From Rhodospirillaceae bacterium (GTDB lineage Bacteria > Pseudomonadota > Alphaproteobacteria > UBA828): 55,708 nucleotides of DNA. Below the pieces are notes generated by a model. The model saw nothing but the letters and a program-made list of their open reading frames with translations, did no database searches and had not been told where the DNA came from. Both the position numbers and the translations under genes were made by a program. Location of the stretch: positions 28,202 to 83,909 of the forward strand of contig PBVE01000004.1 of NCBI GenBank assembly GCA_002728135.1. The letters are read 5' to 3'. Below, piece by piece: positions 45,353-53,647 of this stretch; the first letter of the stretch is position 1; the number at the start of each line of letters is the position of its first letter.

Positions 45353-46477
45353 CTATTTTGCTATATCAGAGTTTACTGATGTTCGTGGTGCTGGTAGAGG
45401 ATTAGGAACAAAACTAATGGCATATTCGAATAAGCCGGCAAGACCTTTAGGTAAAAATCTAACTACCACTATGAATATTGTTCCCAAGATTATAAACCAT
45501 GTAGCCTGGAACTCATCGCCAACATAACTTTGAGCAGCATTTATAAAAATAGCCCCAAAAATAGCACCAAATAGTGACATTCTCCCACCAACAGCAGCCC
45601 ATATAACAATTGTAATACTAAAGAATATTTCCAATGCAGTCGGAGACACGTACTGAACAATAATTACCCAAACCATACCTCCTAGTGCCGCTATTAAACC
45701 ACCCAGTGCAAATACAACTACCTGGTAAAAAGCTACATTATAGCCAAGAAACCTTGCTCTCTCAGCATCGTCACGTATGGCTTGTATAATTGTTCCAAAC
45801 TTACTCTGCAATAAAAGTTTTGTTGATACTGTCAAGGCAGCAAGAACTCCTAGCGAAACCCAATAAATCATACTGCTATAAGGATCTACCTCAACTCCAA
45901 AAGCCTTAAAAGCACTTGGTGGAGATATTCCATTAAATCCAGCAGTGAAGGGTTGCATGTCATAGGCCATATTGTACCATGCCCCAAGCATAGCAAGAGT
46001 CATAATGGCTACAAAAGCACCCGCTAACCTAGCTTGAAAAATCAAGATTCCGAATATTGTAAAAAACAGTACAGGAATACCCATAGATAAAATTAAACCT
46101 ACAGACGTATTCCAAAATGGTTCCCAAACGGTTGGTAGTGCAGTTAATTCATTTGTAAGCATAAAGCTTGGAATAGGATCGTTTACAGGATCTTGGTATT
46201 GCATCTGCATTGTTGCAGCCATTCCATATGCTGCCATTCCAAAAGCTATACCCTGCCCTAAGCTTAATATACCACCAAAACCCCAAACCAAGCTTACAGA
46301 AAGAGCCAAAATTCCAAACACACCATACCGAGCATACTGATTTAGAGTAAAAGGATCATCGCCCATCCAAACAGGTAAAAGGGCCAATACTCCAAAAAAT
46401 ATTGCATATACTGCCCATTGTGCCCGTTTATCGTGGTATAGGTTTGTTTTATGCACGTTTTTTCCCCACACTCCCAA
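45353..46477 (-). CDS. urtC: Urea/short-chain-amide ABC transporter permease (UrtC-type)
   Basis: 374 residues with about ten membrane segments, LivM/UrtC family. The cytoplasmic coupling loop reads AIRDDAERARFLGYNVAFYQ, the usual site of contact with the ATPases. An N-terminal block, LSLVWGFGGILSLGQGIAFGMAAYGMA (about 82-108), is a signature of UrtC. It pairs with UrtB in the membrane. It follows urtB by three bases, so the operon is tightly coupled. It is in the usual place and of usual length. Confidence 0.92.
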   Translation of the reverse strand: MGVWGKNVHKTNLYHDKRAQWAVYAIFFGVLALLPVWMGDDPFTLNQYARYGVFGILALSVSLVWGFGGILSLGQGIAFGMAAYGMAATMQMQYQDPVNDPIPSFMLTNELTALPTVWEPFWNTSVGLILSMGIPVLFFTIFGILIFQARLAGAFVAIMTLAMLGAWYNMAYDMQPFTAGFNGISPPSAFKAFGVEVDPYSSMIYWVSLGVLAALTVSTKLLLQSKFGTIIQAIRDDAERARFLGYNVAFYQVVVFALGGLIAALGGMVWVIIVQYVSPTALEIFFSITIVIWAAVGGRMSLFGAIFGAIFINAAQSYVGDEFQATWFIILGTIFIVVVRFLPKGLAGLFEYAISFVPNPLPAPRTSVNSDIAK

Positions 46478-46480
46478 TTA

Positions 46481-47383
46481 TTAACGTCTTGCCATACTAG
46501 GTGTAAAGATACCTTGTGGTCGGAACCTCAAGAATATGACAATTAGAACGAAGAGCACAAACCGCGCAAATGTATCATTTGTAAAGTAAGAAAAGACGGA
46601 GAACATTTCTCCCATTATACCAGCTGTAGCCAGACTACCAAACAACTCGCCACCCCCAGTGACAACAACAAGGAATGCCTCCACAACATAGCCAAGCCCC
46701 ATATCAGGGAAAATCGTTTTCAGCCCAGAAAACATTGACCCAGAAATGCCTGCTAAACCTGCACCATAGGCAAATGTTAACCCATAAACCCGGCTTGAAT
46801 TTATTACAAAAGAGGCGGCCATTTGTGGGTTTTGCATTACGGAACGAACCTGAATGCCAAAGTTTGATTTATAGAGCAGTGCCCAAGTAAGACCCACCAA
46901 GACTAGAGCCATACCAAATATAAATATTCTCATTGAAGGAATATTCAAAAAACCTATTTGGACAACATTTGATAAAAACTCTGGGGTATCGATATATTGA
47001 GGCTCTCCACCAAATATGAGCCTTATGCTCTGGATAAATACTAGTGATACTCCCCAAGTGGCCAACAAAGTATCTAAGGGTCTATCATACAGGTGCCGAA
47101 TAAGACCCCTCTCCACTAACCACCCTATAAATGCAACGATAACGAAAGAGATTGGCAAGCAAAGTAACCACGGGAAACCTAAGAAATACTGCAATACCCA
47201 TGTAATATAAGCACCAAGCATTATAAACTCGCCATGGGCCATGTTAATTACACCCATAGTTCCATAGATAATAGTTAAGCCCAATGCAGCAACTAACCAT
47301 ATGCTTGCTAGGCTCAGCCCAATAATCAGAGCACTTATAAATGGTTCTAGTGCGAACGGAGTCCAAAAGTCATGGACACTCAT
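46481..47383 (-). CDS. urtB: Urea/short-chain-amide ABC transporter permease (UrtB-type)
   Basis: 300 residues with about eight membrane segments, LivH/UrtB family. The hallmark YGTMGVINMAHGEFIMLGAY lies near 39-58. The coupling loop SVMQNPQMAASFVINSSRVYG lies near 180-200. Proteobacterial urea-specific UrtB often carries a periplasmic N-terminal extension, which is absent here. The short form is like FmdE/LivH. The gene follows urtA after a 176-base gap that contains a hairpin (47513-47544), as often seen where the binding protein is needed in excess. Confidence 0.92.
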   Translation of the reverse strand: MSVHDFWTPFALEPFISALIIGLSLASIWLVAALGLTIIYGTMGVINMAHGEFIMLGAYITWVLQYFLGFPWLLCLPISFVIVAFIGWLVERGLIRHLYDRPLDTLLATWGVSLVFIQSIRLIFGGEPQYIDTPEFLSNVVQIGFLNIPSMRIFIFGMALVLVGLTWALLYKSNFGIQVRSVMQNPQMAASFVINSSRVYGLTFAYGAGLAGISGSMFSGLKTIFPDMGLGYVVEAFLVVVTGGGELFGSLATAGIMGEMFSVFSYFTNDTFARFVLFVLIVIFLRFRPQGIFTPSMARR

Positions 47384-47512
47384 ACCTTACGCCTCATCAT
47401 ATTTCGTAACGCTATAATAATATAGCCTGCAATGTTTAAAATTTATGACGGTAGATCTTCAGCAAATGGAAGTGAACTAAAGATACAGTCATAATGATCA
47501 GTGGGATAAACT

Positions 47513-47544
47513 ATTGGGCGAAGTATATTAAGCCTCCGCCCAAT
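47513..47544 (-). promoter_or_regulatory. Intercistronic stem-loop between urtA and urtB
   Basis: ATTGGGCG (47513-47520) and its exact complement CGCCCAAT (47537-47544) can fold in the minus-strand message, starting 16 bases after the urtA stop. No T-run follows. Similar loops after solute-binding-protein genes protect that part of the message or attenuate transcription into the permease genes. Here that is an inference from position. Confidence 0.55.
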
Positions 47545-47559
47545 AATTAAATCATATTA

Positions 47560-48903
47560 CTACAGGACGTCCTTTTGAATTGTCCCATCTGGCTTGTGAA
47601 GACCATCAGCCTTACATACGCCACGCTCTGGATAGATAGCAAACGGATCAGGTCCAACATGCTCGGGAGCTTCCTTTACAATAGTGAACTGTCCGTTTGA
47701 TCCACACTGACCGATTTTTGGCTTGAGCCAAATATTGAAGTTGTCAGGATCAATCCAAACCTTACCCTCTGGAGATTCCTCATCGCTAAGACCAACTGGG
47801 CCCTGTCCGTTCCAGTTTCCAGAAACATCACGGATCATACGTGGAGTAATAGCTTCCCAGTCACCGCCTGCTTCCTCAAGAGCACGTTCAACACCCTTCT
47901 TCCAGATAAGTATTCCCAAATAAGTTTCTTCCATATTGTAGTGAGTTACACCACCACCACCATATTGACTTGAGAGGTAAGCATCAACAAACCACTCATT
48001 TGTTGGGTTTTTAAGATCCTGGAAGTATGGTGCGGAAAGGAAATGCCCTGCTCCAGCTTCGTGACCCATCGCAGCTGTTTCGATTTCACCAGTAGTAAGC
48101 GCTGCTATAGGCATCTTATCTGACTTGAAACCTTCTTGGAGAAATTGCCTGTGTAAAGCAATATCAGAGTCACCGACCACAGTTGACATGATCCAATCTG
48201 GTTCTTGCTGACGAATCTTATTAAATACTGGGGAGAATTCTGAACCCCCAAGCGGAACATAATCTTCACCAACTACTTCACCGCCAGCTCTTTCTAGCCA
48301 TACCTTAACGTTCTTATTAGACTCTTTTGGCCATATGTAGTTTGACCCGACAAGATATACTTTTGGGCCAAAGTTTTTAACCATGTAAGGCACTAAGTCA
48401 TAAGAGTGCTGATTAGCTAAAGGTCCGGTATTAATAATATTTTGCATACACTCACGACCCTCATAACAAGTGGGATAATAATAGAGATGGTTCCACTTCA
48501 TTATGATTGGCATAACAGCTCGACGGCTTGCAGATGTATAACTGCCATGAACAGTTGCCACTCGATCTCTAAGGATAAGTTGGGTCATTTTTTCAGAATA
48601 AACTTTGATGTCTGATTTTGCGTCAACTACTACAGGTTCAATCTGTTTTCCAGCTATACCACCCTCTGCATTTAATTTGTCTATAGCAAAAAGTGATACT
48701 TGGGTTGAGTCGTTCTCAACTACCGATAGATTTCCAGTTTGAGACCATAAAAGACCAACCTTGACGTTACCGTCTTTATAAATCCAAGGCTTCGCACCCC
48801 AAGCTTGTCCATGATCCTTAATATATAGCTGCGGAAAAGCAGCAGCTACACCGGCTGCACCAACTGCAGCACCTTTTACAAAATTTCGACGGCTAACTCG
48901 CAT
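47560..48903 (-). CDS. urtA: Urea/short-chain-amide ABC transporter substrate-binding protein (UrtA/FmdD-type)
   Basis: 447 residues. A Tat signal begins the protein (SRRNFVKGAAVGAAGVAAAFP, twin Arg near 4-5), so it is exported folded to the periplasm. The mature part has the type I binding-protein fold with VKVGLLWSQTGNLSVVE near 47-63, FAIDKLNAEGGIAGKQIEPVVVD near 72-94 and YYYPTCYEGRECMQNI near 144-159. The last block is the UrtA-type FYPVQYEGEE equivalent. Known relatives bind urea or short-chain amides (FmdD). Placed beside DMFase and an amidase, formamide-type or methylated amides are reasonable ligands; this is inference. Its GGGAGG ribosome site is strong. Confidence 0.93.
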   Translation of the reverse strand: MRVSRRNFVKGAAVGAAGVAAAFPQLYIKDHGQAWGAKPWIYKDGNVKVGLLWSQTGNLSVVENDSTQVSLFAIDKLNAEGGIAGKQIEPVVVDAKSDIKVYSEKMTQLILRDRVATVHGSYTSASRRAVMPIIMKWNHLYYYPTCYEGRECMQNIINTGPLANQHSYDLVPYMVKNFGPKVYLVGSNYIWPKESNKNVKVWLERAGGEVVGEDYVPLGGSEFSPVFNKIRQQEPDWIMSTVVGDSDIALHRQFLQEGFKSDKMPIAALTTGEIETAAMGHEAGAGHFLSAPYFQDLKNPTNEWFVDAYLSSQYGGGGVTHYNMEETYLGILIWKKGVERALEEAGGDWEAITPRMIRDVSGNWNGQGPVGLSDEESPEGKVWIDPDNFNIWLKPKIGQCGSNGQFTIVKEAPEHVGPDPFAIYPERGVCKADGLHKPDGTIQKDVL

Positions 48904-48999
48904 TTTACATAGCCTCCCTAATGCTATTTTTGATGTCCAAAACTTTAGACATATAATTATTATACTAAAATATTAGGCCCTTAAATACCATGTGTTGGC

Positions 49000-49034
49000 A
49001 TTACGCAATAAAATAATTTATAAATTATTTTATT
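49000..49034. promoter_or_regulatory. ATTACGCAAT motif (copy 2) overlapping a perfect 28-bp palindrome upstream of urtA
   Basis: The decamer at 49000-49009 is identical to the one before dmfA1. It runs into a spacer-free perfect palindrome at 49007-49034, two 14-base arms (AATAAAATAATTTA and its complement). A CGTAAT at 49043-49048 complements the ATTACG at 49000-49005, forming an outer frame. It lies about 100-130 bases before the urtA start, a sensible operator position for the whole operon. Confidence 0.5.
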
Positions 49035-49130
49035 ATTTTAATACGTAATAACAAACAATATTCCATTTTCCCCGGATGACTTCTTAATTTCTACAATAAC
49101 TCCAGAGTATCTTAGTTTCAATAGAATAAT

Positions 49131-50408
49131 CTAACTATCTTCCACATAAACATCAAATGCAATACCTATTCTATCACCTAATCCAGTAAAAGGAACAGTA
49201 TTATGGAAAAAATATGATGGAAAACACCTTGCAACCCCTATTTCAGGTGGAAATGAGCGTGTGATAGGTGAAAATCCCTCGGGTAAACTATAATCAGGGA
49301 TACCAAACTCGAGCCAACCTGAATTTTTATAAGTGTCTATTAATTCATTCTTTGGAACTAAATTAGTTGTATGCATAATTGGGACATCAACATAATAAAC
49401 TCCACTTAACCAAGAGGATTCATGAATATGAGATGGATGCCATCCCCCTTCTCTTAAGATTGAGGCCACAAAAGTAAGAGAATATTTTTTTGGTATTCGA
49501 CTTAAAAAAGGGTGATCTGGATCAAAATCTAGAGAAGATTTCAAATGATCAATACCTTGTCTCAATATTTTTTCAAATTGCTTGATTGCTCTATTTGGGT
49601 TGTTCAACATATTTTGGGTAACCGCACCATTACGTGTAACGCGATTAAGCGGCTCCCATGTAAGAGATGGTTCAGAAAGTATAGCCTTACAAAGATCCGA
49701 ATTAAATTCTGATTCTGTATTAAAACTACTAGGAATTTTTAACTTCAAAGAATGTATAAAGTTATCAAAACATTGAAGTTTTTCTGCCTCGCTATATTTT
49801 TCTAACATTTGTAAAGCAATAACTTTTGCTGCGAGTGCATTTTGGCAGTAAGGATCAATTTTTAAGGATTGATCAACAACCTTTAACGCTTCACTTGCTC
49901 TACCAAGTCCAATTAGAACTGATGAGAGAATGTATTGTGGCCTTATACTTAATGAATCAATTTTTATGGCACTAGTTAAGTAATGCTCAGCAGAACTTAA
50001 ATCCCCCAACTGTCTTAGAGCATTTCCGAGATTTGTATAGGCGTTTGCGTAGTTGGAATTAAGAGATACTGCTTTACGAAAACACTCAACAGATTCTGGT
50101 ATTTGGCGAATTTCAAAAAGTAAATTACCAAGACTGTTATGGGCCTCAGCATATTCAGGCGCAATCTCTACTGTTTTTCTTAAAACTTCATTTGCCTTAT
50201 CAAAGTCGCCTAATTGATAATACGACACACCTAGATAATGCATACATGATGCATCCATTGGAGTTTTATTTAATTGGCCGTTCAATATTTGTCTTGCTCG
50301 ATTTGGACGACCATTAGACAAATGCTTCACGGCGGCGGCGAGGGAAACATTATTTCTTCTCTCAGTTCGCTCAGATTTGTGTCTGCTTCGCCTTTCTGCC
50401 CTATTCAT
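49131..50408 (-). CDS. TPR protein with a C-terminal 2OG-Fe(II) oxygenase-like domain
   Basis: 425 residues. Residues about 20-220 form tetratricopeptide repeats (for example YYQLGDFDKANEVLRKTVEIAPEYAEAHNSLGNL). The C-terminal hundred residues fit the putative 2OG-Fe(II) oxygenase family often fused to TPRs. They have the iron region SHIHESSWLSGVYYV (His327, His329), a distal His402 in YFFHNTVPF, and the 2-oxoglutarate-binding Arg413 in GDRIGIAFDV. All key residue types are present. There is no signal peptide. The target of hydroxylation is unknown. It is preceded by an unassigned 420-base stretch. Confidence 0.8.
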   Translation of the reverse strand: MNRAERRSRHKSERTERRNNVSLAAAVKHLSNGRPNRARQILNGQLNKTPMDASCMHYLGVSYYQLGDFDKANEVLRKTVEIAPEYAEAHNSLGNLLFEIRQIPESVECFRKAVSLNSNYANAYTNLGNALRQLGDLSSAEHYLTSAIKIDSLSIRPQYILSSVLIGLGRASEALKVVDQSLKIDPYCQNALAAKVIALQMLEKYSEAEKLQCFDNFIHSLKLKIPSSFNTESEFNSDLCKAILSEPSLTWEPLNRVTRNGAVTQNMLNNPNRAIKQFEKILRQGIDHLKSSLDFDPDHPFLSRIPKKYSLTFVASILREGGWHPSHIHESSWLSGVYYVDVPIMHTTNLVPKNELIDTYKNSGWLEFGIPDYSLPEGFSPITRSFPPEIGVARCFPSYFFHNTVPFTGLGDRIGIAFDVYVEDS

Positions 50409-50491
50409 TAAAGATCAAACCTTTAGAGTTAAGTTTTTCCTTGAATGCCAACAAGATTACAAAATTTAAAATGAATTAGGCGTCCTAGCTC

Positions 50492-50538
50492 ATATCACCC
50501 AGAATTTAATAAGAGATTTATAGTTTTCTAGGTGATAT
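50492..50538 (-). other. Gap 50409-50828: one small gene and a possible hairpin
   Basis: Apart from the 37-residue frame at 50586-50699, this gap holds only ATATCACC (50492-50499) paired with GGTGATAT (50531-50538), extended by AGAA/TTCT across one mismatch. No T-run follows, so it is not a convincing terminator. It lies upstream of the TPR gene. It does not match the cobalamin riboswitch core despite the nickel/cobalt transporter upstream. Confidence 0.25.
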
Positions 50539-50585
50539 TGCGTTTTAATCTAACGAGCTGTGAGACCAACATTAACCCATGGATT

Positions 50586-50699
50586 TTATAGTGCAGTTCC
50601 CAATATAATCATCAAAGCTAAAAATACCCAAAAAATGTTATCTGCAATTAATTGAAGAGCTTTACTTGTATTTGGGCTGATTCGTATCTTAGATAACAT
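50586..50699 (-). CDS. 37-residue single-membrane-segment protein
   Basis: A very short frame of 37 codons with an ATG at 50699 and a GGAG ribosome site eight bases upstream. The N-terminus is basic and polar (LSKIRISPNTSK), followed by one hydrophobic stretch (LIADNIFWVFLALMIILGTAL). This is a typical small inner-membrane protein. It is 129 bases downstream of the nickel/cobalt transporter gene on the same strand. I recognise no family. The ribosome site and hydropathy make it more than a chance frame, but conservation has not been checked. Confidence 0.45.
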   Translation of the reverse strand: MLSKIRISPNTSKALQLIADNIFWVFLALMIILGTAL

Positions 50700-50828
50700 C
50701 GGTTAAACTCCACTATATGTTAATATATTTTTTTGGGTCTAATCTTAATTAAATCTTAAACTAGTTTATCCAAAATCAGCATAAAAAAGCAAGAATTGAA
50801 GTTGAAGTATAAAATTAATGGTAAATAA

Positions 50829-51545
50829 TTAAATACTAAATATATGATTTATAACTATCGTATCGTAGACAACCCAAATACCAAGTGCAATCGATATTGC
50901 TGCCATACTACATATAACTGTTTTGTATGCCCAAGATACTCTAGAAATAGCTTTTTGGAGAGGTATAGCAATAGCTACGCTTAATAACGCCATACCTATC
51001 ATTGCTCCACAACCAAATAAGAATATATAACCAAGACCAGACCAGAAATTAGCAAAATTATCTACGGCAACAACAAGTAAAGCAGCAGACCCTGCCATGC
51101 CATGCATCAAACCTATAAAAAATGCCCGAGATGGTGCCCTACGCATATGAAAATGCTCATGAATTGATGATTTTTTAGCAGAATTAGAAACATGTGAATG
51201 AGCATGGAAATGAACAGTGCCATCAGCGTGTTGATGTGTGTGAAAATGAATTTTTGCCTTTTTGAAACGAACAAGCAAATCAATACCAAGCCAAATCAAC
51301 ATAAGGCCAACACAGAATTCGAGTAAAAGGGCGACCTTATCAGGTACTGCACCCTCTATACCTAAAACCACTATACCAACTACACAGAGCGTAACTGTAT
51401 GACCAAAGCCCCAAGCTAGCCCTAATTTTACAGCCTCTTTTATATTCTTTGATCCCGATGATAGAGATGCGACAGCTGCTAAATGATCCGCATCTAGTGC
51501 ATGTCTCATTCCTAAAAATAGACCAAGAAGAATTGCCCCACCCAT
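50829..51545 (-). CDS. NiCoT/UreH-type nickel (cobalt) transporter
   Basis: 238 residues, about six membrane segments. The nickel signature His15-x4-Asp20-His21 is in GMRHALDADHLAAV (the HX4DH motif of NiCoT and RcnA proteins), and GFGHTVT lies near 46-52. A histidine-rich cytoplasmic loop follows (about 97-135, IHFHTHQHADGTVHFHAHSH) with 13 or so His. MHGMAGSAALL near 149-159 matches the UreH-like branch. Such proteins move Ni2+ or Co2+ across the inner membrane. Direction cannot be told. Nickel demand could come from LarE/LarA-type enzymes; no urease or hydrogenase lies in the window. Confidence 0.85.
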   Translation of the reverse strand: MGGAILLGLFLGMRHALDADHLAAVASLSSGSKNIKEAVKLGLAWGFGHTVTLCVVGIVVLGIEGAVPDKVALLLEFCVGLMLIWLGIDLLVRFKKAKIHFHTHQHADGTVHFHAHSHVSNSAKKSSIHEHFHMRRAPSRAFFIGLMHGMAGSAALLVVAVDNFANFWSGLGYIFLFGCGAMIGMALLSVAIAIPLQKAISRVSWAYKTVICSMAAISIALGIWVVYDTIVINHIFSI

Positions 51546-51670
51546 TTTTCTATAACCAAATTAATTCTTTATGCCGCATAAAATTTTGCCTTATGATGAA
51601 GAATCTAAACAATATGCAAATCCTAAACTTAAGATTAATAACTTGAAATACCTTATAAAGTTACATGTAA

Positions 51671-52747
51671 TTACCATTTCTCTGAGAATTTTATAAATTT
51701 TATAGATATCCTCTTAATATCATCAATAAGATCTCTTGGCATCTTTGACTGTATATCAGTCGATGTAGTTGCATAAATAGCATCAGCAACTCCTTCGAAA
51801 CGATAAGAAATTGCATTGGTAATTTCACTATATTTTCCAATTGCAGTGAATAACTCAAGTACGTCGTCAGATATCTCGTTTGCCATCAAGCTCCACTGCC
51901 CTGATTTAGTCATTTTATTTAGCTTCAGACCTAGGTCTTCTAATCCATGATGTCTTAAAACAGGCCAATATGCAGGGGTTGAACCGTAAAATGCAATTCT
52001 AGCACGAATCCATTCTAAAGATTTTTCTACTTCCTCATCATCTATGCCAGTTGCAATAAAACCTCCCCCTGTAATTTCAAATTGTTCCCTTGACCTAGGG
52101 CTTTTTAATAGAGCTTTCTGAATAATGGGTAAGGCTACATTTTGTGCGTACGATCTAGTGCAAAATGGGTGAAGTCTTACCCCGTCACATGACTCTCCTG
52201 CTAAATGCAGAGATTTCTCACCAACTGCAGCAATAGTTATTGGTATTGGACTTTGCTTTGTTGACTCCGGCACAAAGTTTTGGGGCATAAGAGTAAAATG
52301 ATAATGTTCACCTCTATACTCGAGACCCTGACCTGTCTCCCAAGAAAGCCAAATTGCTCTCAGACTATCAACATACTCTCGCAACCTTGGGACGGGTGCA
52401 GACCAAGGAACTGAAAACCGTCGTTCATTATGTGGTTTAATTTGAGGACCTAAGCCTAAAACAAACCTACCACGACTTGCATTCTGCAAATCCCAACTAA
52501 CATTTGCCACAACCATCGGACTACGTGCAAATGCAATAGCAACTGCTGTACCTAATGTAATTGACTTTGTGTTGACAGCTGCCACTCCAAGAGCCAAGAA
52601 AGGTTCATGACGGTTCTCCATTGTCATAATCATGTCATAGCCTGATAATTCTGCTTCTTTTGCTGCCTTTGGAGTGAGAAGCAAATCATTCTGTGGCAGG
52701 GATTGTAAAATTCTCAATGATTGGACCAATATATTTAAGTTGAACAA
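51671..52747 (-). CDS. LLM-class F420-dependent oxidoreductase
   Basis: 358 residues, luciferase-like TIM barrel. The block TLGTAVAIAFARSPMVVANVSWDLQNASRGRFVLGLGPQIKPHNERRFS-type (about 62-112) has the IAFARSPM and LGLGPQIKPHxxRRFS elements of an F420-dependent subfamily known from mycobacteria. It is intact. With the F420 operon on the same DNA, F420H2 is a likely cofactor. Its start overlaps the larE stop by 13 bases, so the two genes are coupled. The substrate is unknown. Confidence 0.85.
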   Translation of the reverse strand: MFNLNILVQSLRILQSLPQNDLLLTPKAAKEAELSGYDMIMTMENRHEPFLALGVAAVNTKSITLGTAVAIAFARSPMVVANVSWDLQNASRGRFVLGLGPQIKPHNERRFSVPWSAPVPRLREYVDSLRAIWLSWETGQGLEYRGEHYHFTLMPQNFVPESTKQSPIPITIAAVGEKSLHLAGESCDGVRLHPFCTRSYAQNVALPIIQKALLKSPRSREQFEITGGGFIATGIDDEEVEKSLEWIRARIAFYGSTPAYWPVLRHHGLEDLGLKLNKMTKSGQWSLMANEISDDVLELFTAIGKYSEITNAISYRFEGVADAIYATTSTDIQSKMPRDLIDDIKRISIKFIKFSEKW

Positions 52748-53571
52748 ATATTTTTCTTATGAACGAACGCACTACCCATCTGATATGTTTCTATAGAAAC
52801 AACCCGATCACAATTATATGAGCTTATGATACTTAAGACACTTCCATGAATGTGTTTTTTTGTCTGTTTGTCTAATCTAAGCATAGTAGCCTTATCAAAT
52901 TCAATAATCACAGCATTTTCTCTCACTCGACACCTAACAGTTTTTGGTCGATAAATTTCTCTTAATACGGTTTCAATCTTATCAACCATGGTTAATTCAT
53001 TTGGATCAATTCTTCTTCCCGTCTCAATTCTACTTGAAAGGCAAGGTGCAGATGGAAGACTTGCTACTTCATCCAAACCAAAATATAGAGCTAATTCACG
53101 AATTTCAGATTTATAAAGACCTGCTTCGACGAACGGATGGATTACATTACATTCTTCGGCAGCCAATAGACCAGGACGATAATCTGCTAGATCATCGAGA
53201 TTTGCACCCGAGCAGATAACATGATCAGGAAATTTCATAGTAATAGTATTATATAAGTTTTTTTTACAATAAAAGCACCTATCGATAGGGTTTTTCCGAT
53301 AATCTTCATCAGAGAATTCACCGGCATTTATACAAGTTAGGTTCCATGAGTATCTTTCTGAATAAAGCTTGACCCTTGAAGTCGCTTTTGGTGGAACAGC
53401 CGGAGAAATTGCGTGAACCATCGTAATATTATCTCCAAACTCTGTGTGTGCAGCATAGGCTAATGTCATACTATCTACGCCACCAGACACAGCTATAACA
53501 ATAGGAAGATCAAATTGCAGCATTGACTTTAAGGAGAAAAGGTTTTCATTTAATTTATTAATTTTTTCCAT
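52735..53571 (-). CDS. larE: LarE-type ATP-dependent sulfur transferase (nickel-pincer cofactor)
   Basis: 278 residues. It has the PP-loop SGGVDS (29-34) for ATP, then RCFYCKKNLY (Cys99 and Cys102) and SLPSAPCLSSRI (Cys177). Lactiplantibacillus LarE donates sulfur from Cys176; the third cysteine here is one position away. The other two make a CxxC. Three cysteines match the [4Fe-4S]-containing LarE type described in Thermotoga maritima, which recycles sulfur rather than destroying a cysteine. This assignment of type is an inference. LarB and LarC, needed for the cofactor, are not in the window. It is upstream of the F420-dependent gene. Confidence 0.9.
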   Translation of the reverse strand: MEKINKLNENLFSLKSMLQFDLPIVIAVSGGVDSMTLAYAAHTEFGDNITMVHAISPAVPPKATSRVKLYSERYSWNLTCINAGEFSDEDYRKNPIDRCFYCKKNLYNTITMKFPDHVICSGANLDDLADYRPGLLAAEECNVIHPFVEAGLYKSEIRELALYFGLDEVASLPSAPCLSSRIETGRRIDPNELTMVDKIETVLREIYRPKTVRCRVRENAVIIEFDKATMLRLDKQTKKHIHGSVLSIISSYNCDRVVSIETYQMGSAFVHKKNICST

Positions 53572-53647
53572 ATCAATGTCATATGTTTTTGGAAAGATGA
53601 AGAAAATATAATGTAATCATATATTAAACATTGCCAATAATCAGAAT

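Noticed and set aside
43888-48903. Branched-chain amino acid transporter (liv) instead of urea/amide transporter.
   Set aside because: The QWLEIGM signature in the UrtD-type ATPase, the YEG block in the binding protein and the DMFase context favour the urea/amide branch.
50492-50538. A cobalamin riboswitch upstream of the TPR gene, near the nickel/cobalt transporter.
   Set aside because: The conserved GCCACTG core is missing, and the transporter lies upstream, not downstream, on this strand.
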